64,000 nucleotides of DNA from Gracilaria domingensis (taxonomy: Eukaryota > Rhodophyta > Florideophyceae > Gracilariales > Gracilariaceae): the NCBI GenBank assembly GCA_022539475.1, contig VCMS01000005.1:587225-651224 (forward strand), read 5' to 3'. The notes under the pieces are model-generated. The model was not told the origin of the DNA, did no database searches, and worked only from the letters and a program-made list of their open reading frames with translations. This document shows positions 1-10,569 of the stretch, piece by piece. Position 1 is the stretch's first letter, and each line of letters begins with the position of its first letter. The translations under genes and the position numbers were made by a program.

Positions 1-3000
1 AGCAACTTTCATTGCCACTCCGGTGTATTGGATACGGGACACTCCCTCCCCTCCAGGTTGCAGTTGGTTTCTTGATTGATCACTGGACTTCAGCATCACA
101 AGAGAAGCCCGTCCGCCAGGAACGAGTTCCTTGAAGACTTCGCTGAAGTATTTACTCACACCCTTGAAAGTTCTGAGGATGTCCTCATCTTTTCGCTGGT
201 CTAAGGACTCGATAAGTTGTCGAATTGCGGCCGCGCCGGAGTCTAATTCCTCGCGTTGCTGTGACAACGCTTCTCTCCTTTCGGAGAAGCTAAGATATTG
301 GTCCAAGGCCTTTTTGTTCACATGAGAATACTTCTGCAATCCTTCATTGGCTTTCTTGAGCTTCCTCATCAAACTCCCGATAGAAAGACCTCGGTACTTG
401 TCGAAATCAGCGGGCAAAGAGCCAAGCTCCCGGATGTTCTTTTCTGCCTCTGTCTTCTTCTGAGTCTCAACTGCTCTTTGACTGTATCTCTGTTCAATTT
501 GCTGTCGATCCTCTTCAATAGCCTTATTTATTCGGGCCTCTTCATCTCGGTTCTGATCTATCTGCGTCGTTTTCCGATTGTGTGCCTTTTTCTTCTCAGC
601 GAGTGAAGTTTCTGCTTTCCGCAGTTCCACTTTGATACTGCGAAGGTCTTCCTCAACACTTTGCAATGCTTCTCGCTGCTGCTTCAAGTTTTCTTCCATC
701 TTGCGTTGCAAATCATCTGCTTCACTCGAATCTAATGCATCACCTGCGACGGCCGCAATAGACTTCTTCAATTCGGCTTCCCGTTTCTCAAGGCTGTTCT
801 CTAGCTCGGCGCGTAGTTCAAGAACCCGTCGTTCCACTGCCGCCTTTTCCTGGACCTTATCACTCTTTGTACTTCTGAGTGATTCCGTTTCACTCCTTAA
901 TTCTGACATTTGAGTTTCTTCAGCTGGGGAGAGCCCTGAGATCATTGGTGATTGAAGTTCTCTCTCCAAGTCTTCAATAGCCTTATCCGTGTTTGTAATT
1001 TCATCTTCAGCATCTGTAATTTGCTTCTGTGCGTTAGAAATGCTGGTTCTGTCAACTTCCATGAACCTCTCGACGTCGTGGATTTCCTTATCTAGACGCC
1101 CGATTTTAATGCCTGCGTTGCGTTTAACAACATTGCGACGCTGAATTTCACCCATGATTTGATTCAAACTGCGGGTTACTTCTTCAAGAGCAGCGTTGAT
1201 TTCGCCTCTCTTCGGCTGCATGGCTCTCAAGTCTGAACCAGCCTCTCTTAGAAACCGAGCAGCATCTATGCGATTACGGCTTGTATCCACGTAACCACCA
1301 CGCATACCGCCACGACGATTGACTTGATCTCCGTCTAATGTGATACAATCCACGTTAAGATCCCGAGCCAAATCACTAGCAATTTGGATCGTTTTCGCCA
1401 CAAGAACTCTTCCAAAGACGTGTTTGGTAACAGGATGGAACATCGGATCGCAGCGAATCTTGCTCAGAAGAGGTACCGATTCTTCGGAGGGAGGCGGAGG
1501 TGGTCGAGAATCAGGTCTCATACGATTCAACGGAATGAAAGTCACTCGTCCAGCACGCTTATCTCTTAGAACTCTGACGAGTTTAGCAGCTGTTTCATCA
1601 TTGTTCACCACAACATGGGTTAGGGCACCACCTGCAGTGACATCCGCCGCTGTCGAATATCTTGAGTCGACATCGATAAGGTCAAGAAGAGGTCCGTACA
1701 CTTTATCTGGGCCAAAGTTTCTCGGGTCTTCTCTTGCCAGCCTGGCGATGAACTTGAGAGAATGATAAATAGAGGAGCCGATCACGGAGCGTTTGTTAGC
1801 CTCCAGCTTACTCATACCATCCTGAAGTTCCTTTATCTTGGCGGATATCTCTGACTCTTGACGCCATAAGTCTTGCCTTCTACGGAAGATGCGATCTCTA
1901 TCTGCATTCAGGCCCTGAAGCTCGGAATTAGCGACAGTAGAGCCTGACTGTAGTTCGTCCCGTTCCTTGCGTCTCTCTTCACACTTCTGTTCATTCTTGG
2001 TTATTCCTTGCTGCAGGCGATTGATGTCAGCCATTCTGGAGTTAATTCTGGTCTCATTCGATCGTTTCCGTCCTTTGGCTTCACGAATGCTTTTCCTAAT
2101 ATGTGTGTTCCGCTGGTCAACTGTTGAAAACTGATTACTCCGGTTCGCCTTCACTCTGAGCCTTAACAAGGTGCTGTGCATGTCATCCATACGCTTTCGG
2201 ATGGACTCTTCCTCCTCGTGGAGGTTAGACAGCTCAGCTTCCAGTGGCTGAAGCTCTGCCCTCTTCTCTGCCATCAGTCTTCGAAGCTCTTGCATTTCGG
2301 TCCTCGTGTTTGCTACTGTTTCAGCAGTTGTTGAAGCGGCCTGCTCTGCCTCGGAGACATTAACTTGAAGTTTGGCAGCCTTCTCAACGCCGAGTTTACG
2401 CCGTTTATCAAGTGCTTCACGATCATCCTCTGCCCGTTTCAACTCTGGACCCAAGGACTTGAGTTCTCGTTCGGCTGTCGCTATGTCTGCGCAGACTTCG
2501 GCCAGTCGCGCGTTCAGCTTTTCAGCTCGAGAACGTTGCTGACCGCGGTCGCCGTCCAAGGTTTCTAGCGCAGCTTTAGCTTCCTCTAACTCACGGACAT
2601 GGATCGTGTACTGCAGCGCCTTACGTTCTTTGTCCAGGCGCTGAAAGGCCTTCAGTTCGTCTTTTTCAGATTCTAGCTCGGACAAGCGGGATTCGATAGA
2701 ATCAATGACCTCGACGATTTTCTCGCGCTTAGCATCGGCATCTTCCATAAGCTTGAGGGATTCCTTCCTTCGCTCATCGTACACCCGGGTTCCAGCAACT
2801 TCTTGCAGAAGCTCAAGCCTCTGGTGGTCGGTCATGGCACACAACGCAGCCACTTTGCCTTGTTGAACGATGTAGTACGGGTTAGAGCGTGAGAAACCCG
2901 CAGACTCCAAGAGATTAAACACCTCCGTACGAGAAACGTTCTTCCAGTCAAGCGTGTACTCATCTTTTTTTAGGCCAATCATGCGACGCAGCAAAACTTC

Positions 3001-3282
3001 ATCTTTGTCAATTGGGAGACGGCCATCTGAGTTATCAAAGGTCATTTCGACATACGCGGAAAGCACAGACGCTCCCGCGCCCTCATGAAGTAACGCGACT
3101 CTTTCTTCTGCGCGTAAGTTGGAAAAGGTGTCAGAAAGGACGAATCGCACTGCGTCAAAGAAGTTGGATTTACCGGAGCCATTTCTGCCAACAACAACAT
3201 TGTGTCCTGGTGAAAAGGGCCCGGCGACAGTGGCTGAGCGATAGCTCTTGAATCCGGTGATGGTGATTTGCTTAATATGCAT
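1..3282 (-). CDS. SMC3: Cohesin subunit SMC3, N-terminal 1,094 residues (cut by window edge)
   Basis: Structural maintenance of chromosomes protein 3, the ATPase arm of cohesin that holds sister chromatids together in the nucleus. The reverse strand reads open from an ATG at 3282 (MHIKQITITGFKSY) to base 1. Visible are the Walker A loop GRNGSGKSN (residues 32-40), the SMC3 stretch LLESAGFSRSNPYYIV with the Q-loop, long charged coiled coils, a glycine-containing hinge around the middle (RRGGMRGGYVDT), and near the edge NKKALDQYLSFSERREAL and LVPGGRASLVM, which match SMC3 rather than SMC1, 2 or 4. The ABC signature, Walker B and C-terminus (roughly the last 100 residues of a family usually near 1,200) lie outside the window. 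No intron is needed. The next gene upstream (4081-5241) is on the same strand. Confidence 0.95.
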   Translation of the reverse strand, partial: MHIKQITITGFKSYRSATVAGPFSPGHNVVVGRNGSGKSNFFDAVRFVLSDTFSNLRAEERVALLHEGAGASVLSAYVEMTFDNSDGRLPIDKDEVLLRRMIGLKKDEYTLDWKNVSRTEVFNLLESAGFSRSNPYYIVQQGKVAALCAMTDHQRLELLQEVAGTRVYDERRKESLKLMEDADAKREKIVEVIDSIESRLSELESEKDELKAFQRLDKERKALQYTIHVRELEEAKAALETLDGDRGQQRSRAEKLNARLAEVCADIATAERELKSLGPELKRAEDDREALDKRRKLGVEKAAKLQVNVSEAEQAASTTAETVANTRTEMQELRRLMAEKRAELQPLEAELSNLHEEEESIRKRMDDMHSTLLRLRVKANRSNQFSTVDQRNTHIRKSIREAKGRKRSNETRINSRMADINRLQQGITKNEQKCEERRKERDELQSGSTVANSELQGLNADRDRIFRRRQDLWRQESEISAKIKELQDGMSKLEANKRSVIGSSIYHSLKFIARLAREDPRNFGPDKVYGPLLDLIDVDSRYSTAADVTAGGALTHVVVNNDETAAKLVRVLRDKRAGRVTFIPLNRMRPDSRPPPPPSEESVPLLSKIRCDPMFHPVTKHVFGRVLVAKTIQIASDLARDLNVDCITLDGDQVNRRGGMRGGYVDTSRNRIDAARFLREAGSDLRAMQPKRGEINAALEEVTRSLNQIMGEIQRRNVVKRNAGIKIGRLDKEIHDVERFMEVDRTSISNAQKQITDAEDEITNTDKAIEDLERELQSPMISGLSPAEETQMSELRSETESLRSTKSDKVQEKAAVERRVLELRAELENSLEKREAELKKSIAAVAGDALDSSEADDLQRKMEENLKQQREALQSVEEDLRSIKVELRKAETSLAEKKKAHNRKTTQIDQNRDEEARINKAIEEDRQQIEQRYSQRAVETQKKTEAEKNIRELGSLPADFDKYRGLSIGSLMRKLKKANEGLQKYSHVNKKALDQYLSFSERREALSQQREELDSGAAAIRQLIESLDQRKDEDILRTFKGVSKYFSEVFKELVPGGRASLVMLKSSDQSRNQLQPGGEGVSRIQYTGVAMKVA

Positions 3283-4080
3283 GCTGGGCGCAAGCGGTTG
3301 GGATCAAAGGATAGCTTGAAGCTCTGTGAGCAAATGCTTTTGAATCATGGATGCATTCGCGGCAAAGGGCGGAGCAACAAAGTGCCTCGATTGCAAACGA
3401 GCTAGGATGAATTTAGCTGGGTATGGAAATTTCAAGTCGGCCTCAAGTCAAAGGATGTGAAGGGACGTTGTCCGGAGGAGACGAACAAAACCCCGGTTGC
3501 GAGCAGCTTAGGAATAATCGTACAGGGGATCCTACCCTGCTATGGTAAGATAAGCTTCGGGTGACTGCACGTCGAATGGCGCTGCGCAGTTCCCGCGAAA
3601 AGCGCAAGGCCAACAGTTTCGCTTCGTTTCGGCTGCTACACGTACTACCCACGTATACAGTACGTGCAAACATCAAGGCGGTCCAGCAGCGCAGAGCGAA
3701 ATTTTCGCGCCAAATATAGCTCGCAAAACAAAATCTCTTCAATCATTTCCCCAAAGAAGGCGAATGCTCGACACTGACACTGACGAGTCTTCACATCCAA
3801 CAACAAAAAGATCGATCGTAGCTCTTCGCGACGAGGCCTCCCGCGCTGGGTTCATGATGGATACATCCCTCGCAAGCGCTGCGTGCCGGCTGTTGACCCG
3901 GACGCATTCAAGAGTTCTGTTTAGTAAAGCAGTTCTAGTCAGTCTCCCCCGATTCGAAATTAGTAGCTGTTGTACAAGACTGAACGCACATATATCTAGC
4001 TGTCGTTCGTCTGCAGTTTCTGGAACAGGAAGTCAGTCGCCTTGCGAAGAGCTTCCACCTCCCCCTTGAGACGACTTCTC
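3283..4080. other. Intergenic, SMC3 upstream region
   Basis: About 800 bases between two reverse-strand genes. It must hold the SMC3 promoter and the 3' UTR of the 386-aa gene. A forward ATG-initiated reading frame of 101 codons (3764-4069) exists but has no recognisable motif and I do not call it a gene. No TATA-like box, RNA gene or repeat stands out. Confidence 0.5.
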
Positions 4081-5241
4081 TCAGACGCAGCCGCAGAGCT
4101 TCCATAATACGCGCTGGTAATCTTTGCCCATCCAGCTCTTTCCTTTTTTTTCAGCAGTGCTCTCTCGTTTGCTCTTTTCTTCGTTCTGCGAGCACATGTT
4201 CACAACTTCTCTCAAAACGTCAAGCTGCTCTTCTAAATCCTTTACCTTCCCCTCCATGTCGTCGCACTCCTGACATTCGTCATCGATAGCGCTTCTTTCC
4301 CTTTTCATGGAGCTGTGCATCTTAAACGTGTCGTTCGACTGAGCGCAGTCAGACACGGAAACAGAAGTCGACGACTTCGTGTCAAAATCGTCCGCGCCCA
4401 GGTCCACGCTCTCCAGTTCTTGCTCTTCCAGTGAAACGCGTTTCGCTTCTTCAGAATTAGAGTCGCTAGAGAAGCTAGCCTCATTTGTTGACATGCGATG
4501 ACTCAGTCTGTTTTGGATCTGTTCGGCAACTGCGTTTCGATCGGCGATTCGTTTTCTGCGAAGTTCAGCCTCAAGCTTGCCCATTTCTTCTTTCTGGTGT
4601 AGCTCCATCAAAACAGTCTCACGCTCCTGTTCTGACAAAAGCTTCAGTCTCTCAGGCGCCCAAGGTGGCATTCCTTTAAGACCCGTTCCGCAACTGCTAC
4701 ACATCCCGCAGCAGCGCTTTTCTAACAGTCTCTTTTCGCCAGAAGACATGCGACGTACAGAAGCATCTTCCGAACCGTTATCCACAACGTTTGGCCGTTG
4801 CTGAGCGCCATACGCGAAAGTTCCGGCGCGTGGCAATCGAGAAGGTGATTCCCTGGCCGCTTTTCGCGCTGCCGACTTCGCATTCGCGTTTCGAAAAGAC
4901 GTTCCCTGCGGATTGACAGCGGACATTCGATATGATCCACGTCTCAGTTGTGGTTTGCCATCTTCGGACGGCAGCGGTTTTGCAGGCAGCTCTCGAAAAG
5001 TAGAGCCTCTTCGCAGGCGAGGAATGTTGGGCGGCCCATCAGGCAGACGAGACGTCACATTCTGACTGAGGGGGCGATTGACAAAGGTGGCGGCGCCGCG
5101 CCGAAGGCCAGTCGGACCTGTCGAGGCCGGGCGCGACTGTCGGAAGGTGGTGGCGCGCGGCAGACTGGCCGGCTGCTTGGAAGACGGCGGGAGCGGTTCT
5201 GAGGGCGGCGTGGGCGGAGTAGGCGGCGCGGGCGTGTGCAT
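4081..5241 (-). CDS. Unrecognised Arg/Ser-rich protein with repeated LRRGS-type motifs and a Cys-rich tail
   Basis: A 386-residue protein I do not recognise. Residues 1-22 are Pro-rich. Residues 25-170 are basic and carry six spaced copies of a short motif: LPRATTF (27-33), LRRGAATF (46-53), LRRGSTF (76-82), LRRGSY (99-104), LPRAGTF (136-142) and VRRMSS (162-167). These fit the Arg-Arg-x-Ser/Thr consensus of basophilic (PKA/AGC-type) kinases. Residues 177-184 form a cysteine cluster (CCGMCSSC), followed by a charged helical region (about 205-250), an acidic Ser-rich stretch, a short coiled coil (about 325-350) and the C-terminal tetrapeptide CGCV, which could be a lipidation site. The ATG at 5241 is 323 bp from the start of the divergent m-AAA protease. 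Function is unknown; a phospho-regulated scaffold is only a guess. Confidence 0.75.
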   Translation of the reverse strand: MHTPAPPTPPTPPSEPLPPSSKQPASLPRATTFRQSRPASTGPTGLRRGAATFVNRPLSQNVTSRLPDGPPNIPRLRRGSTFRELPAKPLPSEDGKPQLRRGSYRMSAVNPQGTSFRNANAKSAARKAARESPSRLPRAGTFAYGAQQRPNVVDNGSEDASVRRMSSGEKRLLEKRCCGMCSSCGTGLKGMPPWAPERLKLLSEQERETVLMELHQKEEMGKLEAELRRKRIADRNAVAEQIQNRLSHRMSTNEASFSSDSNSEEAKRVSLEEQELESVDLGADDFDTKSSTSVSVSDCAQSNDTFKMHSSMKRERSAIDDECQECDDMEGKVKDLEEQLDVLREVVNMCSQNEEKSKRESTAEKKGKSWMGKDYQRVLWKLCGCV

Positions 5242-5564
5242 GTCGGCGTTGAAGGCGGAGCAATTGGCGCTTGAGCGCGTGATGCGGCGGCGCGCGGGCG
5301 CGGGGCGCTGCTGCTCTTAACGCGCCGGTGCGGAGGTGCGGCGCGTGCTGAATTGCTGACGGCTGCCGGCGCGCAACGCGGCGCACAGCGGTGCCTCACA
5401 CGTGGGCGTCCGTTACGCGCGTAAGTTACGAGTGGCGACGCCTCCGACAAATTGTGCCAATTCGCTTCGCCGCGCTCGTGGATTTGTGGACCGTTTGTCG
5501 GCGCGATGCAGTCGTGCGAGCCCGCCGCGGTGCTGGAGGCTTGTGCCAGCGCGTCGCCAGCGCC
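5242..5564. promoter_or_regulatory. Shared upstream region of a divergent gene pair
   Basis: A GC-rich region of 323 bp between the divergent starts at 5241 (reverse) and 5565 (forward). The forward frame stays open up to 5391, but the upstream residues look like translated leader; the MM at 5565-5570 begins a convincing mitochondrial presequence. No TATA-like box was seen. Confidence 0.4.
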
Positions 5565-8252
5565 ATGATGCGCTCCGCTGCTGCATGCCGCCTGCGTGCG
5601 CTCGCGCTCAGGGGTCTCGACGGCGGCGCAGTGCGCCGCCATTGGCCGCGGAATGGCGCGATTGCTCATGGCTGCCTTTCCCGCGAGCTCCGGTTGATGC
5701 GGCATCTAGCTCTTCCACGCTCCGTCATACTTCCTTCAGGCGCTGCTTCGTCAGTAAACCAGCAGTTTCTCGATGCGCTGCAGAAGGCACAGCGGCTAGC
5801 GACTCATCACCTTCTGCTGAACGAACCGCCAAGTTCAGAGCAGCCACCAAAAGGTGCGCAAAGTGAAGAGCAGCTCAGAAAAGGCCAGGCTGCCAGTGCA
5901 GACGGAAAGGACGGTGCTAAACAGGCAGCCTCCGAGCAGCAGAATAAGAAGGAGGAACCGATCTCTGGTGACGCCAATCGAAGCGGCAGAGAATCCCGAC
6001 AGGACCCTGAAGATGACCCCAACAATTCTTGGATGGGCCAGGCTGCTCTTGCCTTATTTGTTATGTTGGGTTTATCACTGCTGGGTTCTCGTGACCAAGG
6101 AAGAGAGATATCCTTCCAAGCCTTTGTTTGGGATCTGCTAGAACCAGGCTTGGTTGATCGCATTGAGGTTGTCAACCGCAACGTGGCTCGAGTGTACCTG
6201 AGAACATCCGCCACAGTTCGCTCGCAGGACGTCGGCGTCGAGGCGAAGGGTATGCGCAGTAGGGATAGATCCATGGATGATTACAGGAGCACTCCTGACC
6301 CTTGGGGATCGGATGACGCTGACTTCTCCGACGGCAGCCCAAGAAGAAACTCTGACAAGATTAACCCCAGTACTGCCACTATGAACACTACTGAATCTCC
6401 GTTTTATTTTACCATTGGGTCCATCGAGACCTTCGAAAAGAAACTTGAAGCTGTACAGGAGGACTTGGGTCTCGAACCGGATGGATTTGTACCAGTCATG
6501 TATACCAAAGAATCAAGCATAGCCACCGAGCTGTTGAGGCAAGCTCCATCCATTCTACTGCTTGCTGTCGGTATCATGGTACTGCGAAACGCATTAGGTC
6601 AGCTTGGAGGCATGGGCGGCAGCAGAAGCGGAATTTTCCAAGTGGGCAAAGCAAACCCGACTGTCGTAAAAGGTAGTGAAACTGGGCCAAAAGCTGTCAC
6701 TTTCGCGCACGTTGCAGGTCTAGACGAAGCGAAGCTTGAAGTTATGGAGTTTGTTGACTTTCTAAAGAACCCGTCGAGATATGAGCGACTTGGTGCCAAG
6801 ATTCCAAAAGGAGCGCTTCTAGTCGGTCCTCCTGGTACCGGTAAAACTCTGCTTGCAAAAGCTACAGCTGGAGAAGCCAATGTGCCATTTTTCTCAATGA
6901 GCGGTTCGGATTTCATTGAAATGTTTGTCGGGGTTGGTCCTAGTAGGGTGCGGGATCTCTTCAGTCAGGCTCGATCAAGTGCGCCATGCATTATCTTCAT
7001 AGATGAAATTGATGCTATTGGTAAAGCGAGGGGTCGAGGTGGGTTGGCGGGTGGAAATGATGAGCGAGAGAATACTCTGAACGCGTTGCTTGTGGAGATG
7101 GATGGCTTCACTTCCAGTTCTGGGGTGGTGGTGCTGGCAGGGACGAACAGGGCGGATGTATTGGACAAAGCGCTGCTAAGACCGGGGCGCTTCGATCGAC
7201 AGATCAGCATTGACAAGCCAGACATGCGAGGCAGGTATCAGATCTTTATGGTTCACCTACAACCATTGAAGCTCAATGTCGAAGCCAGCACTATTGCGAA
7301 ACGACTTGCAGCTTTGACTCCGGGATTTGCGGGCGCTGATATCGCCAACATATGCAATGAAGCTGCACTAATCGCTGCACGTGCGGACAAGGACTGCGTC
7401 GAAATGGTTGACTTTGAGCGCGCAACGGATCGGGTTATAGGTGGTCTTGAAAAGAAGAACAAAGTGATATCTAGGAAGGAGCGAGAGATTGTTGCACATC
7501 ATGAGGCGGGTCATGCAATCGCGGGGTGGTTCTTGCAACATGCGGACCCCCTTATCAAGGTCTCCATCATCCCAAGAGGGTCAGCTGCTCTTGGGTTTGC
7601 GCAGTACCTGCCAACAGACAAGTTTCTGCAATCAAAAGAGCAGCTAAGGGACTTTATGGTAGTCGCTCTTGGAGGTCGAGTTGCGGAGCAGTTATGCTTT
7701 GGTAGCATAACGACTGGGGCGCAAGACGACCTCAAGCGGATAACAAGAGCAGTCTATGCTCAGATTACAAACTTCGGAATGAGTGAGAAGGTGGGGAAGG
7801 TGTACTTTCCGCGTGCTGGGGAATCTGGAAATCAATTTTATAAACCATATAGTGAGAAAACAGCCCAGCTAATCGATGATGAAGCCGTTCGAATCGTCGA
7901 CGAAGCGTATCGAGACTGCGAAAAGTTGCTCAGTGATAGGCTCGACATGGTTAAAGCATTGGCTGCGCGTTTGTTGGAAAAAGAAGTCATTGGAGAAGAT
8001 GACCTGACCGATATCCTTGGTGATCGTCCTTACGCAAAACCAGCAACATACGACGAAATTATTGGCAGGTACGAAAAAGATCGACGGGACCGGACCAGAC
8101 AAGGAGAAGGTGGTGACGACGGGATCGCACGAGATGGGTCCACAACCCCTCCCATTCCTGTGGAAGGTGCTGAGGGGGAAGTTGCCGGTAAGGACTTTAA
8201 GAGAGGGGGAAGAGCTACTCCCACAGGCGATGTAATTCCTGAGTTAGCATAG
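5565..8252 (+). CDS. AFG3: Mitochondrial-type m-AAA protease (AFG3/FtsH family)
   Basis: Membrane-bound ATP-dependent zinc metalloprotease of 895 residues that degrades and processes inner-membrane proteins. The ATG pair at 5565 begins an Arg-rich, acid-poor presequence ([17 protein letters not shown]). Two membrane segments lie near residues 158-173 and 327-345, flanking an intermembrane-space domain. Walker A is GPPGTGKT (421-428), Walker B IIFIDEID (about 475-482), and the second region of homology reads [19 protein letters not shown]. The zinc site HEAGH is at residues 646-650 (bases 7500-7514). The acidic, Lys/Gln-rich linker before the first membrane segment is typical of AFG3/YTA12 rather than plastid FtsH, which argues for mitochondria. 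The frame also continues upstream to 5391. Assignment to family is secure; mitochondrial versus plastid placement is inferred. Confidence 0.93.
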   Translation: MMRSAAACRLRALALRGLDGGAVRRHWPRNGAIAHGCLSRELRLMRHLALPRSVILPSGAASSVNQQFLDALQKAQRLATHHLLLNEPPSSEQPPKGAQSEEQLRKGQAASADGKDGAKQAASEQQNKKEEPISGDANRSGRESRQDPEDDPNNSWMGQAALALFVMLGLSLLGSRDQGREISFQAFVWDLLEPGLVDRIEVVNRNVARVYLRTSATVRSQDVGVEAKGMRSRDRSMDDYRSTPDPWGSDDADFSDGSPRRNSDKINPSTATMNTTESPFYFTIGSIETFEKKLEAVQEDLGLEPDGFVPVMYTKESSIATELLRQAPSILLLAVGIMVLRNALGQLGGMGGSRSGIFQVGKANPTVVKGSETGPKAVTFAHVAGLDEAKLEVMEFVDFLKNPSRYERLGAKIPKGALLVGPPGTGKTLLAKATAGEANVPFFSMSGSDFIEMFVGVGPSRVRDLFSQARSSAPCIIFIDEIDAIGKARGRGGLAGGNDERENTLNALLVEMDGFTSSSGVVVLAGTNRADVLDKALLRPGRFDRQISIDKPDMRGRYQIFMVHLQPLKLNVEASTIAKRLAALTPGFAGADIANICNEAALIAARADKDCVEMVDFERATDRVIGGLEKKNKVISRKEREIVAHHEAGHAIAGWFLQHADPLIKVSIIPRGSAALGFAQYLPTDKFLQSKEQLRDFMVVALGGRVAEQLCFGSITTGAQDDLKRITRAVYAQITNFGMSEKVGKVYFPRAGESGNQFYKPYSEKTAQLIDDEAVRIVDEAYRDCEKLLSDRLDMVKALAARLLEKEVIGEDDLTDILGDRPYAKPATYDEIIGRYEKDRRDRTRQGEGGDDGIARDGSTTPPIPVEGAEGEVAGKDFKRGGRATPTGDVIPELA

Positions 8253-8844
8253 TTAATATCACTTTCTGGATGTACTTCAAATAATGACCCTCGCTGATAA
8301 TGTCTCTCACGTTCTAGGACACGGTCATCAAGATGATCGTGATGATGTACAGTTTCATGTTTGGTCGCTCCATACGGGCGCCACTCCTCCGTTCCAATCC
8401 CGACATGAGTCAACGAGCAAACAGTCTAAAGGTCGACTTCGCAGCCAGCCTGGCTGAGCCAGGACTTCCGTCTGTCACATAACTTCGTTTCCGGTCGATG
8501 GGCCGTCGTTTATCACACTATGTGTGTACAGTACACGTATCAAGGTGTACTACACGTTATCTAGCTGGGCGAAGTTGGTTTTTGGGGTTGTAGGTTTGTA
8601 GCTGGAAGACATCCCGTCGTCATCTTCTTGGCGGGAGCTAGTTTGTTTCAGATATATATGTACCTATTCCAGCAGCGGAGATTGAATCTTGCAGAAGAGA
8701 AAGGCCTATGCATTTGACGAATGTAGGACAACTAAGGAGACTGCCGTTATTCTAGGCGGCCCCGATAGAATTTTTTGTTTAGTAGTGCTTCACGTCCCCC
8801 ATTGAACTCGATACCCGGCGAGAATCTCATCTTTAGAACGCACA
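8253..8844. other. Intergenic between m-AAA protease and WD40 gene
   Basis: About 590 bases holding the protease 3' UTR and the WD40 gene promoter. A near-palindrome gtgtacagtacac (8523-8535) and a gatatatatgt stretch near 8650 are present. Nothing here can be assigned firmly. Confidence 0.4.
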
Positions 8845-10188
8845 ATGCACAAACTCCTTGCTGCCCGTGAATGCGGTGAGGAGGTTCTTGGCATCGACGA
8901 TATTTCCAGCGAGCGATGGACTACGCTCGAAGTGGACCCATCTCGAAAATTCCTATGCGACGCTGTGAACAAGGTGAATGCGATAGACTTGGATACACCA
9001 TCTGGTCAGCTAGTACTATGCGCTGGGTTCAACTATGACGTTGGCGGTGCAATAGCGGTACATCTTTATCCCAGGCGCGACAGCGACAGCAAAATAGACA
9101 AAGACCCACTTGAAACTCACTTTGTTCCAGAAAGCGATGGAATACGGTGTGTAAAGTGGTTTCCGAACGACGCAGCGATATTTCTTACTGGAAATCATAG
9201 ACGCTTCAACAATCATTCATGGGCAGAAGTTCACGTGTGGGATTCAGACAGCTTCCGATCTGTTTCTCACTTTCGCATGGATGATCCGGGCGTTTTGGCC
9301 TTAGATTTGTCGTCTGCCCCAGGAGCAAGACAAGAATTGATTGCCACAGTTTTGGAAGGCTCGCGAGACCTAAGACTGTTGGACATGGAAAGCGGAGCCA
9401 GCACTCATCGTCTGGAGGGGCACGAGGTTCCATTGCGAGACGTGGAGTGGGCTCCTTTGCATCCACATGTTCTTGCGTCATGTGATGAAGCGGGTCAAGT
9501 GTGTCTTTTTGATGTTCGACGATCTGGTCGCAGTGCGTGTTTACTCGAATTTGATTGCGCTCGAAGGTTGAGAATATATGAAGATAAGCTGGGATATGTA
9601 CAAAATGGATTGACGTCCGAAGCTATCAACAATGGGGATTCACGTGCTCGCAAAAGGCAACGTCGAGAACAGCAATCCTCAGGTAATGGCGAGACTCCAC
9701 TTCTTGGTTTGGGTTGTTCCTGGACACCGGAATTCTCTATCCAAGCACGACGCCGCAATAAGCTGAGACATCGATTGCAACGATCACAGGACACATTTGG
9801 GTCGGCTACTGCAGTTCGCTTTTCAATTGATGGCACCCAGGTGATTAGCGCGGGCAAAGGCACATCATTTCGTGTGTGGGACGTGATCACTGGCAGAATG
9901 ATATCCGAGTTTCACGGTACATCGCTTTTCAGTTCATGTAAAGAACAATACTTACAAATGGCACCGGATGGTATACATATGGTCTGGAGTACAAATAGCG
10001 GTTTAGAAATTATTGATGTGCAAGATGGAATGATGGTACATACATCATTCTGTGACGCTGGAGCTTTTCGCTCAATGAAGCTACACCCACTTGAAGAAGA
10101 AGTGATAAGCGCTCACCAGAACATTTTGCATATTTGGACATACGAAATGAGTGCGGACAGTGAACGCAGTACAGATGAAGGTAGCTAA
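8845..10188 (+). CDS. ERCC8: WD40 protein of the ERCC8/CSA type
   Basis: A 447-residue WD-repeat protein resembling Cockayne syndrome A (ERCC8), the substrate receptor of a CUL4-DDB1 ubiquitin ligase in transcription-coupled DNA repair. Supporting stretches in order are VNAIDLDTPSGQLVLCAGFN (repeat 1), GIRCVKWFPNDAAIFLTG, EVHVWDSDSFRSV, an LRLLDMESGASTHRLEGH segment followed by LRDVEWAPLHPHVLASC and VCLFDVRRSG, then after a charged insert AVRFSIDGTQVISAGKGTSF with RVWDVITGRM, and a last repeat ending HQNILHIWTYEM. The order and the DVRR element match CSA better than other WD40 families. The charged insert (about residues 255-310, KRQRREQQSS) is longer than in animals. A decayed copy lies 1 kb downstream. 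Family membership is firm; ERCC8 orthology is likely. Confidence 0.75.
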   Translation: MHKLLAARECGEEVLGIDDISSERWTTLEVDPSRKFLCDAVNKVNAIDLDTPSGQLVLCAGFNYDVGGAIAVHLYPRRDSDSKIDKDPLETHFVPESDGIRCVKWFPNDAAIFLTGNHRRFNNHSWAEVHVWDSDSFRSVSHFRMDDPGVLALDLSSAPGARQELIATVLEGSRDLRLLDMESGASTHRLEGHEVPLRDVEWAPLHPHVLASCDEAGQVCLFDVRRSGRSACLLEFDCARRLRIYEDKLGYVQNGLTSEAINNGDSRARKRQRREQQSSGNGETPLLGLGCSWTPEFSIQARRRNKLRHRLQRSQDTFGSATAVRFSIDGTQVISAGKGTSFRVWDVITGRMISEFHGTSLFSSCKEQYLQMAPDGIHMVWSTNSGLEIIDVQDGMMVHTSFCDAGAFRSMKLHPLEEEVISAHQNILHIWTYEMSADSERSTDEGS

Positions 10189-10336
10189 CCTTACCGAGTT
10201 GGTCTCTTGCGAATGTACAAGAAGGCAGTAATGGCCACCAAAACGTTTAATAAGTTTGAAATCATGTAGAAGGCTGCCCTTTTCGAATGCAATTAAATCT
10301 TGTTCGCTCATTTGCTCTTACGAATGTAAAGCGGAA

Positions 10337-10378
10337 TTAGAGGATGTTGTCCGCATTAAAGAAGAAGAAGAAGAAGAA
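10337..10378 (+). repeat. 5'-truncated retroposon: GAA-tailed 42-bp insert with target-site duplication
   Basis: The 11-bp direct repeat gtaaagcggaa occurs at 10326-10336 and again at 10379-10389. The 42 bases between them end in cattaaag followed by six GAA units. The body (gaggatgttgtccgcattaaag) matches the 3' end of the retroposon family at 12100-12192 and 13161-13241 read on the reverse strand. This is best explained as a severely 5'-truncated retroposed copy. Confidence 0.65.
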
Positions 10379-10569
10379 GTAAAGCGGAAAGCATCTGTGA
10401 GAAAAGAAGCGCACAACGTATCTATAAGAATGTCCTACAGATATTAGCTGTTCGCTAGAGAACTGCTTTGGCGTATCTACCCTAGTGTTTTGTTTCGAAG
10501 AAAGAACTGAATATAAGCCGGAGTCTTTACATTGATCGTTCATATGAACGATGTAGGATATCAATTGAA

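Noticed and set aside
3764-4069. Forward 101-codon frame between SMC3 and the Arg/Ser-rich gene
   Set aside because: It has an ATG but no motif, coiled coil or signal, and sits where the SMC3 promoter must be.
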